Shown here: positions 35,593-44,403 of the stretch, in pieces
Layout of the letters: each line of letters begins with the position of its first letter
Position numbering within the stretch: the first letter of the stretch is position 1
NCBI GenBank assembly: GCA_040752355.1
Contig: JBFMHE010000017.1
Location: 1-64,000 of the forward strand
Source: Nitrospirota bacterium
GTDB taxonomy: Bacteria; Nitrospirota; Thermodesulfovibrionia; Thermodesulfovibrionales; Dissulfurispiraceae
Length of the DNA: 64,000 bases
Reading direction: 5' to 3'
Position numbers and translations under genes: made by a program
Notes under the pieces: generated by a model
Seen by the model: the letters and a program-made list of their open reading frames with translations, nothing else
Told to the model about the DNA's origin: nothing
Databases searched by the model: none

Positions 35593-37770
35593 TTATCTCT
35601 TTGTGCACGATCTTTTGTTTGACTCGCATGTCACAATTACTTGATATGCCCACGCGCATAACGCCTGCACAGCTGCCTCAACCGTATAAGGAGAAACGCT
35701 GTTTAAATCAGCAAGTTCGTTATTCGTCCATCGCTCGTAGAGATTGTCCAGTGTAGCTGCAATGGCATTTGCATCATCGGCTTGCACAACCCAATGTCCC
35801 CTACTGCGAAGCATGCTTTCCATTTGAGGATTACACCAGGCAAGAGCTAAAATAGGGCGCTGAGTCCAGAAGTACTCGTACAGTTTCGAAGGAATATACT
35901 CCTCGCAAAAGGGTTCATTCCCATGCAGAAGAAGCAGACAGTCAGCAGAGTTCATAAGCTTTAAGGCACGGTCACGCCCACTCTCACCAGTTTTAGCGTC
36001 AAACTCCAGCCTTCCAAAACATGCAACCATCTCCGGATAAGGAAACTCATGTAAGGCGTGGGAAGAGACAGGATCCAACTTGCTGCCATAAACATGCAGT
36101 CGGACCATATCTCTTCGCTCAGGATATTTATCAATCATCCGCCGTAGTCCGGACAGAAAGAATTCAAGGTTGCGCGTTTCAGACAACGATCCAAAATGGG
36201 CGATTACGATTCTGCTGCTCCGACGGTATGGCAGTCGAACGATAGATGGTTTGTCCGCGCCTGGAATAAGGCAATATCCACGATTGCCTAACTCTGGGTG
36301 CCGCGCTTTTGCGCGTGCAAGAGCCTCTTCCGTGAACCACCAGACGACGTCAGCGTGGCGGCAGACTATCTTTTCTACCCAGGCAGTAAATCGCTCTCGC
36401 ATGGTAGTTGGCAGCTTGCTGCCCAGCACGAGCGGGTCGTGAATCTCGGCAATCCACGGCAAGCCGAAACGACGTGCAAGCAAATAGCCTGCGACGTGAG
36501 CCGAATTTGCCCCGCCGGTCGAATAGATAAGGGCTGGCTTGTGCTTGCTAACCGCTCGGCTTCCGGCAAGATAGGCGCTTAAGAACCAGGACCATTGGAC
36601 CTCTAACCTGATAAGGAGCGCTTCAACCATATAGACTGGAAAAGTTAGAAGTGAAAATAGACCCATGAGCAAACGGTAAGTAGCCCTATTGCGTATGTAC
36701 TGGCGCAGCAGGTGGCGAAGGTCGAAGCGCAGACCCGCGGGGCCGAGAGGGGGGATTCGGTAGTGCGCAACCTTTTCGTCCTTTCTGCTCGATATGCTGC
36801 TCAGTACAACCGGTTCGATGCCTTTTGCAAGAAGATGCGGAATTTTATCAGTAATCGTCTGGCTTGCTGCCCGGCCATCCATATTGAATGCGTGGGAGAG
36901 AACGAGCCATTTTTGTTTATTTCTCGCTCTCTCACTCCCCGGAGGAGTGGCATCGGCGTCTTTCACGCCGAAAGCGATCAGGGTCTTTCTAAATGAGGGG
37001 ATAGCATCCCTCAGCGACGATCCGATCGAAGCGACCTTTTTCAGTCCCTCTCTATGCCTGCGTGATTTCATGTAGTAAACGTCAATACTTCTGAAACTGC
37101 TTGCGTTTAAGAGCAACTCAAGCTCGTCTTTTGTAAATTCCCGATTATGTCTCAGAGGATAGAAAGAATATCCTTTGTACAAAACCGGATTGGAATACAA
37201 ATAATGTTCTTTGTAATCCCATGTAATGTGTTTCCCCCGCAACATCCTGCTTCTGTTTCGGAAGCAAACAGCATTAGGCACATCGATTTCTACTAAGCCT
37301 CCCAAGGTGAGGACACGATGTATCTCTCTCATGACTTCCAGGTGAGAGTGGGTGAAATGCTCCAGAACCTGACAACAGACTACCGCATTAAAGGCGCTAT
37401 CAGGAAAGGGGAGATGATCAATCTCGACATTGCATATCTGGAACTGAATTCCCTTCGCCTTATACATATCGAGTACCGCATCAGCCGGAGAGTTAATATC
37501 TACGGTGTAGCATTCATGCCCGAGGCTAGAAAGGAGTGACACTAAAATGCCATTCCCTGCGCCGATATCAAGGACTTTCCTAGAATATTTCAATCGAGCG
37601 GCAATTTCACAGAAACGATCAATGCTGCCGTTGAATATCTCATTATTGATAGGGCTGGAGGTATCATAAAGTTGCCCCTTTCCTTTGAGCGTGAGGGCCT
37701 GCCGATATATCTGCCTCTTCGTTAGATGGTGAAGTGGGAGGATATTTTTAAAAAGCATTGATTCTTTCAC
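35593..37770 (-). CDS. Methyltransferase-glycosyltransferase fusion protein
   Basis: 725 residues in one continuous frame. Residues about 60-250 are a SAM methyltransferase (VLDIGAGNGILVSLLSSLG motif I, VVCCQVLEHFTHSHLEV, LTLGGLVEIDVPNAVCFRNR). After a ~40-residue linker, residues about 290-715 are a GT4-like two-lobed glycosyltransferase (GANSAHVAGYLLARRFGLPW, IAHFGSLSETRNLEFFLSGL, PSKLYEYFWTQRPILAL). The fusion suggests sequential or coordinated sugar addition and capping methylation of the O-chain. There is no second start with a ribosome site at the junction, so I keep it as one gene. Confidence 0.85.
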   Translation of the reverse strand: MKESMLFKNILPLHHLTKRQIYRQALTLKGKGQLYDTSSPINNEIFNGSIDRFCEIAARLKYSRKVLDIGAGNGILVSLLSSLGHECYTVDINSPADAVLDMYKAKGIQFQICNVEIDHLPFPDSAFNAVVCCQVLEHFTHSHLEVMREIHRVLTLGGLVEIDVPNAVCFRNRSRMLRGKHITWDYKEHYLYSNPVLYKGYSFYPLRHNREFTKDELELLLNASSFRSIDVYYMKSRRHREGLKKVASIGSSLRDAIPSFRKTLIAFGVKDADATPPGSERARNKQKWLVLSHAFNMDGRAASQTITDKIPHLLAKGIEPVVLSSISSRKDEKVAHYRIPPLGPAGLRFDLRHLLRQYIRNRATYRLLMGLFSLLTFPVYMVEALLIRLEVQWSWFLSAYLAGSRAVSKHKPALIYSTGGANSAHVAGYLLARRFGLPWIAEIHDPLVLGSKLPTTMRERFTAWVEKIVCRHADVVWWFTEEALARAKARHPELGNRGYCLIPGADKPSIVRLPYRRSSRIVIAHFGSLSETRNLEFFLSGLRRMIDKYPERRDMVRLHVYGSKLDPVSSHALHEFPYPEMVACFGRLEFDAKTGESGRDRALKLMNSADCLLLLHGNEPFCEEYIPSKLYEYFWTQRPILALAWCNPQMESMLRSRGHWVVQADDANAIAATLDNLYERWTNNELADLNSVSPYTVEAAVQALCAWAYQVIVTCESNKRSCTKR

Positions 37771-37866
37771 TATCTTTCACCAAAATCCTTCGCCTGATCT
37801 ATGTAATGAAAGGTAAAATCCTCGGGACGCGTCCCGAAGATGAAGAGAAAACGGGGCTGTCGAGAG

Positions 37867-38631
37867 CTACTTTCCATCTTTTCTCTGGAGCTCAAGGAGC
37901 TTCGCGTATTTGAAAAACGAGCCGAGGGCCTTGGTAAGAGAAATAACGAAACCGTCTCTTCCATCGAGAAACCCTCTCTTCAGGAAATACGCCTTGGCGA
38001 AGGCTGCGCTTCCATGCAGCAGGGCAGTGGAAAACCCTGCCTTTTTCCCTTTCTTAAAAAGCTCTTGAGCAAGCATGGTGGAATACGTGTCTGCACGCCT
38101 TATCATATCTGCATAATCGGAAAACGAGTAGTGCTCTATACAGACGTTCAGATCTTCCAGCACTCCGGTCGTCCCCCACTGTCCGTGAGTAATGGAATGG
38201 AACTTCCCCTTGCCTTTTTTGAAAAGTCTTACAATCCTGTCAGGCCACCAGCCGCAACTCTTTATCCATTTCCCATGGAAAACGCTTTTCCTTGGAAAAC
38301 TATAGGCGTCGGCAAGGGCGCATTGGCCGGTGAGCATGCGGGAAATATGCTCCCTTGTTTCAGCGGGGATCCTCTCATCAGCATCAAGCACAAGTACCCA
38401 TTCATGGCTGCACTTCTCTACTGCGCTATTTTTTTGGGGCCCATCCCCTTTCCATTCCTCGACAAAAAACCGGCAGCCGAACTCCCGGGCGATATCGGGG
38501 GTCTTATCGGTGCTGCCCGAATCGACGATGACGATTTCATCGGCAAAGGAGACGCTCTTCAGGCAGTCGGGAAGCCGCTTTTCCTCGTTCTTGGTGATAA
38601 TGGCGACGGAAAGGGGGAGCGTGCCGGTCAT
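37867..38631 (-). CDS. WaaE-like family 2 glycosyltransferase
   Basis: 254 residues. LSVAIITKNEEKRLPDCLKSV, IVIVDSGSTDKTPDIA and VLVLDADERI are the signature of the WaaE/KdtX LPS core glucosyltransferase group, followed by HGKWIKSCGWWPDRIVRLFKKG, which is diagnostic for that group. It overlaps the O-antigen ligase gene by 4 bp. Base composition has returned to the GC-rich chromosomal average. Confidence 0.92.
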   Translation of the reverse strand: MTGTLPLSVAIITKNEEKRLPDCLKSVSFADEIVIVDSGSTDKTPDIAREFGCRFFVEEWKGDGPQKNSAVEKCSHEWVLVLDADERIPAETREHISRMLTGQCALADAYSFPRKSVFHGKWIKSCGWWPDRIVRLFKKGKGKFHSITHGQWGTTGVLEDLNVCIEHYSFSDYADMIRRADTYSTMLAQELFKKGKKAGFSTALLHGSAAFAKAYFLKRGFLDGRDGFVISLTKALGSFFKYAKLLELQRKDGK

Positions 38632-39842
38632 CGCAGCTCGGTCCTTATCCCTGCTAAAAGGGCAAAGAGTTTTGCCGGCCCGGTCGAGAGGAAGAAGGTG
38701 TCGGTCAGGCTTCCTATCAGGAGGACGAGACCGAAGGAGAATACAAAAAAGCCGGCATGACCCGATCGATGGCGCCAGCCTTTGGAAAGAAATACGTAGA
38801 GCAGCCAGAACAAAGAGGCTATCCCGATAATCCCGAAGCTGGCGGCCATATGGAGAAAGCTGTTGTGGGGGTGGGCAAACCTGCGCTGTTCGGGAGGCCA
38901 GTCGGAGAATTCATACTTCGCTATTTCCCCGGGATACCCCCCGGTGCCGACGCCTATGAGCGGCTGTTCGGAGAATATCTTTACTGCACCCTTCCACATA
39001 TGCAACCGTTCTCCGGTCGAGGACCCCGAATTGGTCTGGTGATACTCATTTACGCCGCTGATGACCAGGGCGATCCGGCTTCTGACTGTCGGTGACAAGA
39101 ACAGTAGACTTATCATGATAAGAGAGAGCGCGCTGGTAACGAGCAGATGTTTTCTCCTGCCCATCATGGTCGAGATCATGAAAGGAGAGAGGAGGACAAA
39201 GGCAAGGTATCCTGAGCGCCCGACGCCGAGAGCGAGCGTTACGAAAAAGAGCGCCATACTAAAAAGGATCGCTGCTTTGGACAGCGCCCTCCTCGCGTGG
39301 GAGAAGTGAAACGACAGGAGCAGCATGCCCAGCACCAGCCAGAGCGAGGCGGTTATGGACTTGCTGCTGAAGATCGTCGGAATCCATCGCGAGGGCGCTG
39401 TAAGACCGGCGTACTGCAGCAAGGAGGCGGTTGAGAGCAACCCCAGTCCCGCCAAAAAGGAGATGATAAGAAGGTTTGCATTGTTTTTAGACATCCAGAG
39501 GGACGCAACCGCAAAAGCAAGAAGCCAGTTATGGCTCTTTGTCGCAAACTCGAGCCCTGCCGCAGGATCGTTGGTCCAGAGGAGGCCTATCCATGGCAAC
39601 GCTGCGAAGCATAACACCGGTTTTGTCCATGGCTGGTTGAGCCACTCCTTTCGGTCTTTCATGAACTTTCCCGAAAGGACCCAGACGCCCAGGACCAAGC
39701 CCCCTGCTATCTCTGCCGGGGACGTAGCGAGGGGGATGAAGAAGAAGAGGCAGCAGAGGCTCCCGAGCAGAAGACTGTCGGCTAAACCGGCTGCCTGGTG
39801 CGATCCGATTCCTTCCTTATAAGGCAAAACGGTCTCGTGCAT
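38628..39842 (-). CDS. waaL: O-antigen ligase family membrane protein
   Basis: 404 residues with ten or more hydrophobic segments. The Wzy_C/O-antigen ligase motif is present: conserved Arg in TGERLHMWKGAVKIF, GVGTGGYPGE, and the large periplasmic loop ending with the catalytic His region RRFAHPHNSFLHMAASFG. It transfers polymerised O-antigen to lipid A-core at the periplasmic face; polymerase Wzy has the same fold, so that alternative remains. The following WaaE-like gene is coupled to it by a 4-bp overlap. Confidence 0.87.
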   Translation of the reverse strand: MHETVLPYKEGIGSHQAAGLADSLLLGSLCCLFFFIPLATSPAEIAGGLVLGVWVLSGKFMKDRKEWLNQPWTKPVLCFAALPWIGLLWTNDPAAGLEFATKSHNWLLAFAVASLWMSKNNANLLIISFLAGLGLLSTASLLQYAGLTAPSRWIPTIFSSKSITASLWLVLGMLLLSFHFSHARRALSKAAILFSMALFFVTLALGVGRSGYLAFVLLSPFMISTMMGRRKHLLVTSALSLIMISLLFLSPTVRSRIALVISGVNEYHQTNSGSSTGERLHMWKGAVKIFSEQPLIGVGTGGYPGEIAKYEFSDWPPEQRRFAHPHNSFLHMAASFGIIGIASLFWLLYVFLSKGWRHRSGHAGFFVFSFGLVLLIGSLTDTFFLSTGPAKLFALLAGIRTELR

Positions 39843-40084
39843 AATAAATGTCCCTACTATTATAGAGATTGTAGTACTCTATTTCCATACGCGGCGCCCG
39901 TGAGTACAGAGGCGCTCATTCAGTACTGCTGCCTGTCAGCCGGGAGAGGGAATCCCGTCCGGCAAGAACATGGTTTTTTTTTAAAGCTTTTTATTATATC
40001 ATTATCTGTAGTGCGGGGGACCTCGAGAACGTCGGCGCCTTCTCCTTTAATCAGCAGAGAACAGAGCTCATAAACGGAGGATAC

Positions 40085-41395
40085 ATGATAGGGGATTATA
40101 TTGCAGGGAACAAAAGAATAGGGGTCGTCGGCATGGGATATGTCGGGCTGCCACTCTGTGTCGGGTTCGGCAAGAAATTTCCGGAGGTCATAGGCTTTGA
40201 TATCAACGAGTCGAGGATCAGGGAGCTGACCGCGGGATTCGACAGGACCCTCGAGGTCGCCACCGACGATATAAAGAAGGCATCGGTCTCCTTCACTGCC
40301 GATCCCGCCCGGCTGAAAGAGGCCCAGGTCGTCGTCGTTGCGGTCCCAACGCCGATCAACTCGCATAAATTCCCTGATCTGAAGCCCCTGCAGTCCGCCT
40401 CCGAGACGGTGGGACGGAATTTGAGCAGAGGCGCTGTGGTCGTCTACGAGTCGACGGTCTATCCCGGCGTCACGGAAGATATCTGCGGGCCGATCCTCGA
40501 GCGCCATTCGGGGATGCGGGCGGGCGCGGACTTTAAACTCGGCTATTCTCCCGAACGGATAAATCCCGGCGATAAGGTGCACGGGCTCGAGGGGATCGTG
40601 AAGGTGGTCGCCGGCCAGGACAACGAGACGACCGACCTCCTCGCCGCGCTCTACGGGAGCGTGGTGACGGCGGGCATCCACAAGGCTGCCGATATCAGGA
40701 CTGCGGAGGCGGCGAAGGTCATCGAGAACATCCAGCGGGACCTGAATATCGCCCTGATCAACGAGCTTTCGATCATCTTCCACCGGCTCGGCATCGATAC
40801 CATGAAGGTGCTCGAGGCGGCAAAGACGAAGTGGAACTTTCTCCCCTTCCAGCCCGGCCTGGTGGGAGGCCACTGCATCGGCGTGGACCCCTACTACCTC
40901 ACCTTCAAGGCCCAGGAGGTCGGCTACCACCCGGAGGTGATCCTCGCCGGTCGGCGGATCAACGATTACATGGGCAAGTATATCGCCGAACAGACGATCA
41001 AGGAGCTGATAAAGGCCGGCACGCCGGTCAAAGGGAGCAAGGTGCTCATCATGGGCTTCACCTTCAAAGAGAATGTGAAGGATGTGCGCAATACGCGGGT
41101 AATCGATATCTACCACGAGCTCAGGGACTTCGGCGTCAATCCCTACATCTTCGATCCTGAAGCGGATGCGGAGGAAGTGAAGGAAGAGTACGGGCTCGAG
41201 CTGATCGCCGACCCGAAGGACTTCTGCCTCTACGAGGGCGTTATCCTTGCCGTAAGGCACGACCGCTTCCAGGCATTCTCCCCGCAGGCGCTGAAATCGC
41301 TCTGCAACCACGCGCCGGTGCTCATCGATGTGAAGGGCATGTTCGATGCCGATACGGTTGCCGGAGCCGGCTTCGAGCGCTACTGGAAGCTATAG
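40085..41395 (+). CDS. UDP-N-acetylhexosamine 6-dehydrogenase (TviB/WbpO type)
   Basis: 436 residues. It oxidises UDP-GalNAc or UDP-GlcNAc at C6 to the uronic acid using NAD+, feeding surface polysaccharide synthesis. N-terminal GVVGMGYVGLPL is the NAD loop, VAVPTPINSHKFPDL and YESTVYPGVTE follow, and the catalytic Cys is in GGHCIGVDPYYLT. QEVGYHPEVILAGRRIND is typical of the TviB/WbpO branch. The ATG follows GGAGGATAC. It is a single gene; array D starts 6 bp after its stop. Confidence 0.92.
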   Translation: MIGDYIAGNKRIGVVGMGYVGLPLCVGFGKKFPEVIGFDINESRIRELTAGFDRTLEVATDDIKKASVSFTADPARLKEAQVVVVAVPTPINSHKFPDLKPLQSASETVGRNLSRGAVVVYESTVYPGVTEDICGPILERHSGMRAGADFKLGYSPERINPGDKVHGLEGIVKVVAGQDNETTDLLAALYGSVVTAGIHKAADIRTAEAAKVIENIQRDLNIALINELSIIFHRLGIDTMKVLEAAKTKWNFLPFQPGLVGGHCIGVDPYYLTFKAQEVGYHPEVILAGRRINDYMGKYIAEQTIKELIKAGTPVKGSKVLIMGFTFKENVKDVRNTRVIDIYHELRDFGVNPYIFDPEADAEEVKEEYGLELIADPKDFCLYEGVILAVRHDRFQAFSPQALKSLCNHAPVLIDVKGMFDADTVAGAGFERYWKL

Positions 41396-41400
41396 AGGCA

Positions 41401-41516
41401 AACCCTAAACTCTAAATCCTAAATTCTACCCGTGAAACCCTGACCCCTCGATACCGGGTGAGTCCAGATAAGGGTGCTTTTGTTTAGAAGTTAGAGATTC
41501 GGGTCTAGAGTTTGCT
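41401..41516. repeat. Heptad array D (AAYYCTA family), between convergent genes
   Basis: Left arm 41401-41449: AACCCTA, AACTCTA, AATCCTA, AATTCTA, CCCGTGA, AACCCTG, ACCCCTC. The spacer is 41450-41481. Right arm in opposite orientation, 41482-41516: GTTTAGA, AGTTAGA, GATTCGG, GTCTAGA, GTTTGCT. It begins 6 bp after the dehydrogenase stop and ends 6 bp before the moaA stop. It superficially resembles degenerate plant-type telomere repeats. Same family as C and E; sits between convergent genes, so a common leader function is not obligatory. Confidence 0.87.
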
Positions 41517-41521
41517 GTTCG

Positions 41522-42499
41522 TTACCCTCCGATCCTGGACATCGGCTTCAGGCGGACGATGCTCTTCTCGTGCTCAAGGGAATGTCCTTGCGGCTTTACT
41601 TCAACGGCGAGGCGGAGGAGCCGCTCGATCTCGCTGTCCGAAGCATCGTCCCTCATCGCCGACTTGAGGTCGATCTCGGTCTCCGAAAAGAGGCAGGGCC
41701 TCAACTTTCCGTCCGACGTGAGCCTCAGCCGGTTGCAGGAGCCGCAGAAGTGGTGGGTAAGGGGGCTTATGAACCCGATGACGCCGGGCGCGTCGGTGAA
41801 CCTGAAGTAACGGGCCGGGCCTGCCTTCCGCGCCCTCACCGGGGCGAGCGGCGCAATGGTCTCGACCCGCTGCTTTATTTCATCGGTGGAGATATATTTT
41901 TCCTTGCTCCAGAGGTCCCGCGCACCGATGGGCATGAACTCGATAAAGCGCACATGATAGGGGGTCCGCATGGTCAGCCGGGCGAACTCCTCGATTTCGT
42001 CGTCATTGAGCCCGCGCAGCGGGACCATGTTGATCTTTATCGGGAGGAGGCCGGCGTGCTCGGCCTCCTGTATCCCTTCGAGCACATTCGTAATGCTGCC
42101 TCCCCGGGTGATTTCCTTGTACCGTTCGGAATCGAGCGAGTCGAGACTGATATTGACCCTCTTCAACCCCGCTTCGGCCAGGGGGCGGGCGAGCTTCTTC
42201 AGGAGCAGGCCGTTGGTGGTGAGGCTTATGTCCTCGATGCCGTTGATGCTGCTGAGCGAGGCGATGAGATAGACCAGGTTCTTTCTGACCAGCGGTTCGC
42301 CGCCGGTGATCCGGATCTTCCGCACGCCGAGCCGCGCCGCGATGCGGACGACCCGCAGAATCTCCTCATAGCTGAGAATGCTCTTGTGCTGGACCGGCTT
42401 GACGCCCTCCGAGGGCATGCAGTAGACACACCTGAGGTTGCAGCGATCGATGATCGAGATCCTCATGTAGTCGATGACCCGCTCGAATTTGTCCTGCAT
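41522..42499 (-). CDS. moaA: GTP 3',8-cyclase MoaA (molybdenum cofactor biosynthesis)
   Basis: 325 residues, radical-SAM enzyme performing the first step of molybdopterin synthesis. N-terminal 4Fe-4S motif CNLRCVYCMP, SAM-binding ITGGEPLVRKNL, C-terminal second cluster CGSCNRLRLTSDGKLRPCLF and the terminal GG needed for activity are all present. The molybdenum cofactor link fits the fdhD gene 10 kb away. It follows the cpoB gene by 22 bp, so it may be in the pal-cpoB transcript. Confidence 0.96.
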   Translation of the reverse strand: MQDKFERVIDYMRISIIDRCNLRCVYCMPSEGVKPVQHKSILSYEEILRVVRIAARLGVRKIRITGGEPLVRKNLVYLIASLSSINGIEDISLTTNGLLLKKLARPLAEAGLKRVNISLDSLDSERYKEITRGGSITNVLEGIQEAEHAGLLPIKINMVPLRGLNDDEIEEFARLTMRTPYHVRFIEFMPIGARDLWSKEKYISTDEIKQRVETIAPLAPVRARKAGPARYFRFTDAPGVIGFISPLTHHFCGSCNRLRLTSDGKLRPCLFSETEIDLKSAMRDDASDSEIERLLRLAVEVKPQGHSLEHEKSIVRLKPMSRIGG

Positions 42500-42521
42500 G
42501 CGTCCCCTGAACGGTCCGGCC

Positions 42522-43502
42522 TTACTTCTTTTTCTTGGTGTTCCTGGCCGGAGCGGCGTTCTTGTGCTGGCTGCCGAGGACCTCGGCGATCTTCTTCTCC
42601 GCGAGCTCCGCTTCTGCAGACTGCGGGTATTTCTCTATCAGCCGCTCGAGGATAACCTTGCCCGTCTTCCGGTCTCCCAGCTCGATGAACGAGTAGGCCT
42701 GCTTGAGCATGGCGCCTCTCGACTTGTCGTGGTCCGGGTACTTCTTCAGGAAATTTTCGTGCGAAAGGATGGCGTCCTCGTATTTCCTCTCCCCGTAATA
42801 AGACTCGCCGATCCAGAACTGGGCGTTCGGCGCCAGTGTATGCTGGGGAAAATCCTTCACGAAGCGCTCGAACTTCTCGCGCGCTTCGCCAAACCGCTTC
42901 TCTTTGAGATCGATCTGCGCATCGTCGTAGAAGCGCTGGGACGAGGCGCTGTCGCCCGCCTCCGGCGTCCCCTTCATCGCCGGAGCTCCTTCCTGCTGTG
43001 CGCCGTCGGGGAGAGGCTGAGGCTGAGCCTGAGCCCGCGCAGCCTGCTGCACCGCGGCGAATTCGGCGCTCAGCGCCGCGAACTTCGACCTGATATCCTT
43101 CAGCTCGTTTTCGAGGCTCGCGACCCGCGCTGCCTGGAGCTCGCGCTCCGAGAGCGAATCCTTGAGCGCCTTGTCGATGAAGTAGCGGTTCTCGTCAAAG
43201 CGGCCTTTCAGCAGCTGGACCTCCTTCGAGAGGTCGGAGGATTGGCTGAGCAGCGACGACTGGCTCTCGCGCAGCGCACCGAGATTCTGCTCCTTCACGG
43301 CAGCGAGCTCCCGCTCCAGCTCTGCTATGGACGCTTTCAACTGGGCCACTTCTTTTCTCTGGCCCAGCGTATCCATCTGGACTGCTGCCATATCATTGCG
43401 CAGCTCGTCGCCGGTGGTGACACAGCCCGCGCCCCCCGCCAGGACGAGGAGGACGAGGAACAGATGACCGAAATAGTTCAGATGCCTCCCTCGACACGGC
43501 AT
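42522..43502 (-). CDS. cpoB: Tol-Pal system coordinator CpoB/YbgF
   Basis: 326 residues from ATG 43502, 2 bp after the pal stop. An N-terminal membrane segment ends in AGGAGC, a tolerable lipobox. The next ~150 residues form a coiled coil (DMAAVQMDTLGQRKEVAQLK..., ELAAVKEQNLGALRES), followed by an Ala/Gln-rich linker and a C-terminal TPR domain (QRFYDDAQIDLKEKRFGEAREKFERFV..., AQFWIGESYYGERKYEDAI). This is the CpoB/YbgF architecture that couples outer-membrane constriction with peptidoglycan synthesis. Immediate pairing with pal confirms. Confidence 0.93.
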   Translation of the reverse strand: MPCRGRHLNYFGHLFLVLLVLAGGAGCVTTGDELRNDMAAVQMDTLGQRKEVAQLKASIAELERELAAVKEQNLGALRESQSSLLSQSSDLSKEVQLLKGRFDENRYFIDKALKDSLSERELQAARVASLENELKDIRSKFAALSAEFAAVQQAARAQAQPQPLPDGAQQEGAPAMKGTPEAGDSASSQRFYDDAQIDLKEKRFGEAREKFERFVKDFPQHTLAPNAQFWIGESYYGERKYEDAILSHENFLKKYPDHDKSRGAMLKQAYSFIELGDRKTGKVILERLIEKYPQSAEAELAEKKIAEVLGSQHKNAAPARNTKKKK

Positions 43503-43504
43503 GA

Positions 43505-44080
43505 CTACTTCCCTTCCACCAGCACGAAATGCGCCCTTCTGTTCTTTGCCCAGCACGCTTCGGTGCTCTCGGTGCAGAGGGGCCGCTCCTCGCCGTAGCT
43601 TACCGTATCGATCCTGCTGGAGGGGATGCCGAGGGCGATGAGGAACTCCCTGACGGAATGCGCACGCTTATCTCCCAGGGCGAGGTTGTATTCATCGGTG
43701 CCCCGCTCATCGCAGTGCCCCTCGATAACGACCTTTGCATTCCTGTTATTCGAGAGGAACTTCGCAAGGTCCTTGAGCACCGGCTTCGCATCATCCCTGA
43801 CGGCATACTGGTCGTAATCGAAATAGATGTCCTCCATCGTTACCGGGAGCTCCTTCGGCGGGGCCTGGAGGTCGGCCTGTTCGGTCTTCGGCGGCTGCTG
43901 TTCCGTTATGCGTTCCCTTCCCGCCTCTCCTGCTTCCGGGACAGCGGCTTTTTGTTTATCTTCAGTGATGACCCCGGGTTGAACAGGCTGCTCAGGAGCC
44001 TGAGCAACTCTCTTCTGCGCACACCCGAGGGCAGTCACGAGCCCGAGGACGACCAGGAATATGGCCATAAAACGTTTCAT
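43505..44080 (-). CDS. pal: Peptidoglycan-associated lipoprotein Pal
   Basis: 191 residues from ATG 44080 (GGAGGAGG upstream; GTG 44083 also possible). Lipobox LGC at about residues 19-21 is followed by a Pro/Gln/Glu-rich linker and an OmpA-like domain with the peptidoglycan-binding pattern VVIEGHCDERGTDEYNLALGDKRAHSVREFL and SYGEERPLC. It anchors the outer membrane to peptidoglycan. Forms an operon with cpoB. Confidence 0.94.
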   Translation of the reverse strand: MKRFMAIFLVVLGLVTALGCAQKRVAQAPEQPVQPGVITEDKQKAAVPEAGEAGRERITEQQPPKTEQADLQAPPKELPVTMEDIYFDYDQYAVRDDAKPVLKDLAKFLSNNRNAKVVIEGHCDERGTDEYNLALGDKRAHSVREFLIALGIPSSRIDTVSYGEERPLCTESTEACWAKNRRAHFVLVEGK

Positions 44081-44258
44081 CACTTCCTCCTCCAGGGTTT
44101 GTTGATTACCACTAATTTAACAAATATCCTATGTCTGTGCAACTTTCTCCGCAGAGGGACAGGTGTCACGAAAAAATATACAGGTTGCACGGCGGCGGAA
44201 TAGATGATATTTTTACAAATGGTTCTCACGGCTTATGCAGCGGCGTGTGCAGCGCAGC

Positions 44259-44281
44259 AGTGTATAAGTTTCTTATACACT
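44259..44281. promoter_or_regulatory. Perfect 10-bp inverted repeat in the pal/REC divergent gap
   Basis: AGTGTATAAG at 44259-44268 and CTTATACACT at 44272-44281 are separated by TTT and followed by a short T-run. It lies about 50 bp upstream of the -24 element of the sigma-54-type promoter. As an AT-rich symmetric site it resembles an activator-binding site; a weak terminator for a transcript coming from the left is possible but no plus-strand gene precedes it. Confidence 0.5.
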
Positions 44282-44331
44282 TTTTCGTGCCGAAAGAGTT
44301 AAACTAGTAGAAATGCGCGCCTTTCCGCTCC

Positions 44332-44347
44332 TGGTATCATTCTTGCA
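44332..44347 (+). promoter_or_regulatory. Candidate sigma-54 promoter of the redox operon
   Basis: TGGTATCATTCTTGCA: the invariant GG at 44333-44334 (-24) and GC at 44345-44346 (-12) are exactly 10 bp apart, with the surrounding TGG..TTGCA match. The ATG of the REC-GcvH-like gene lies 57 bp downstream. The rest of the 320-bp gap between pal and this gene holds only the inverted repeat and pal's own upstream region. Confidence 0.6.
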
Positions 44348-44403
44348 AAACATTGTCGCATGAACAGTTACTGTCATAACACCACCTAATGAAGGGGGAC
44401 ACC

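Noticed and set aside
41401-41516. Telomere or chromosome end at array D, suggested by AACCCTA words
   Set aside because: Normal genes continue on both sides with coherent content, and the arm is inverted within 116 bp.
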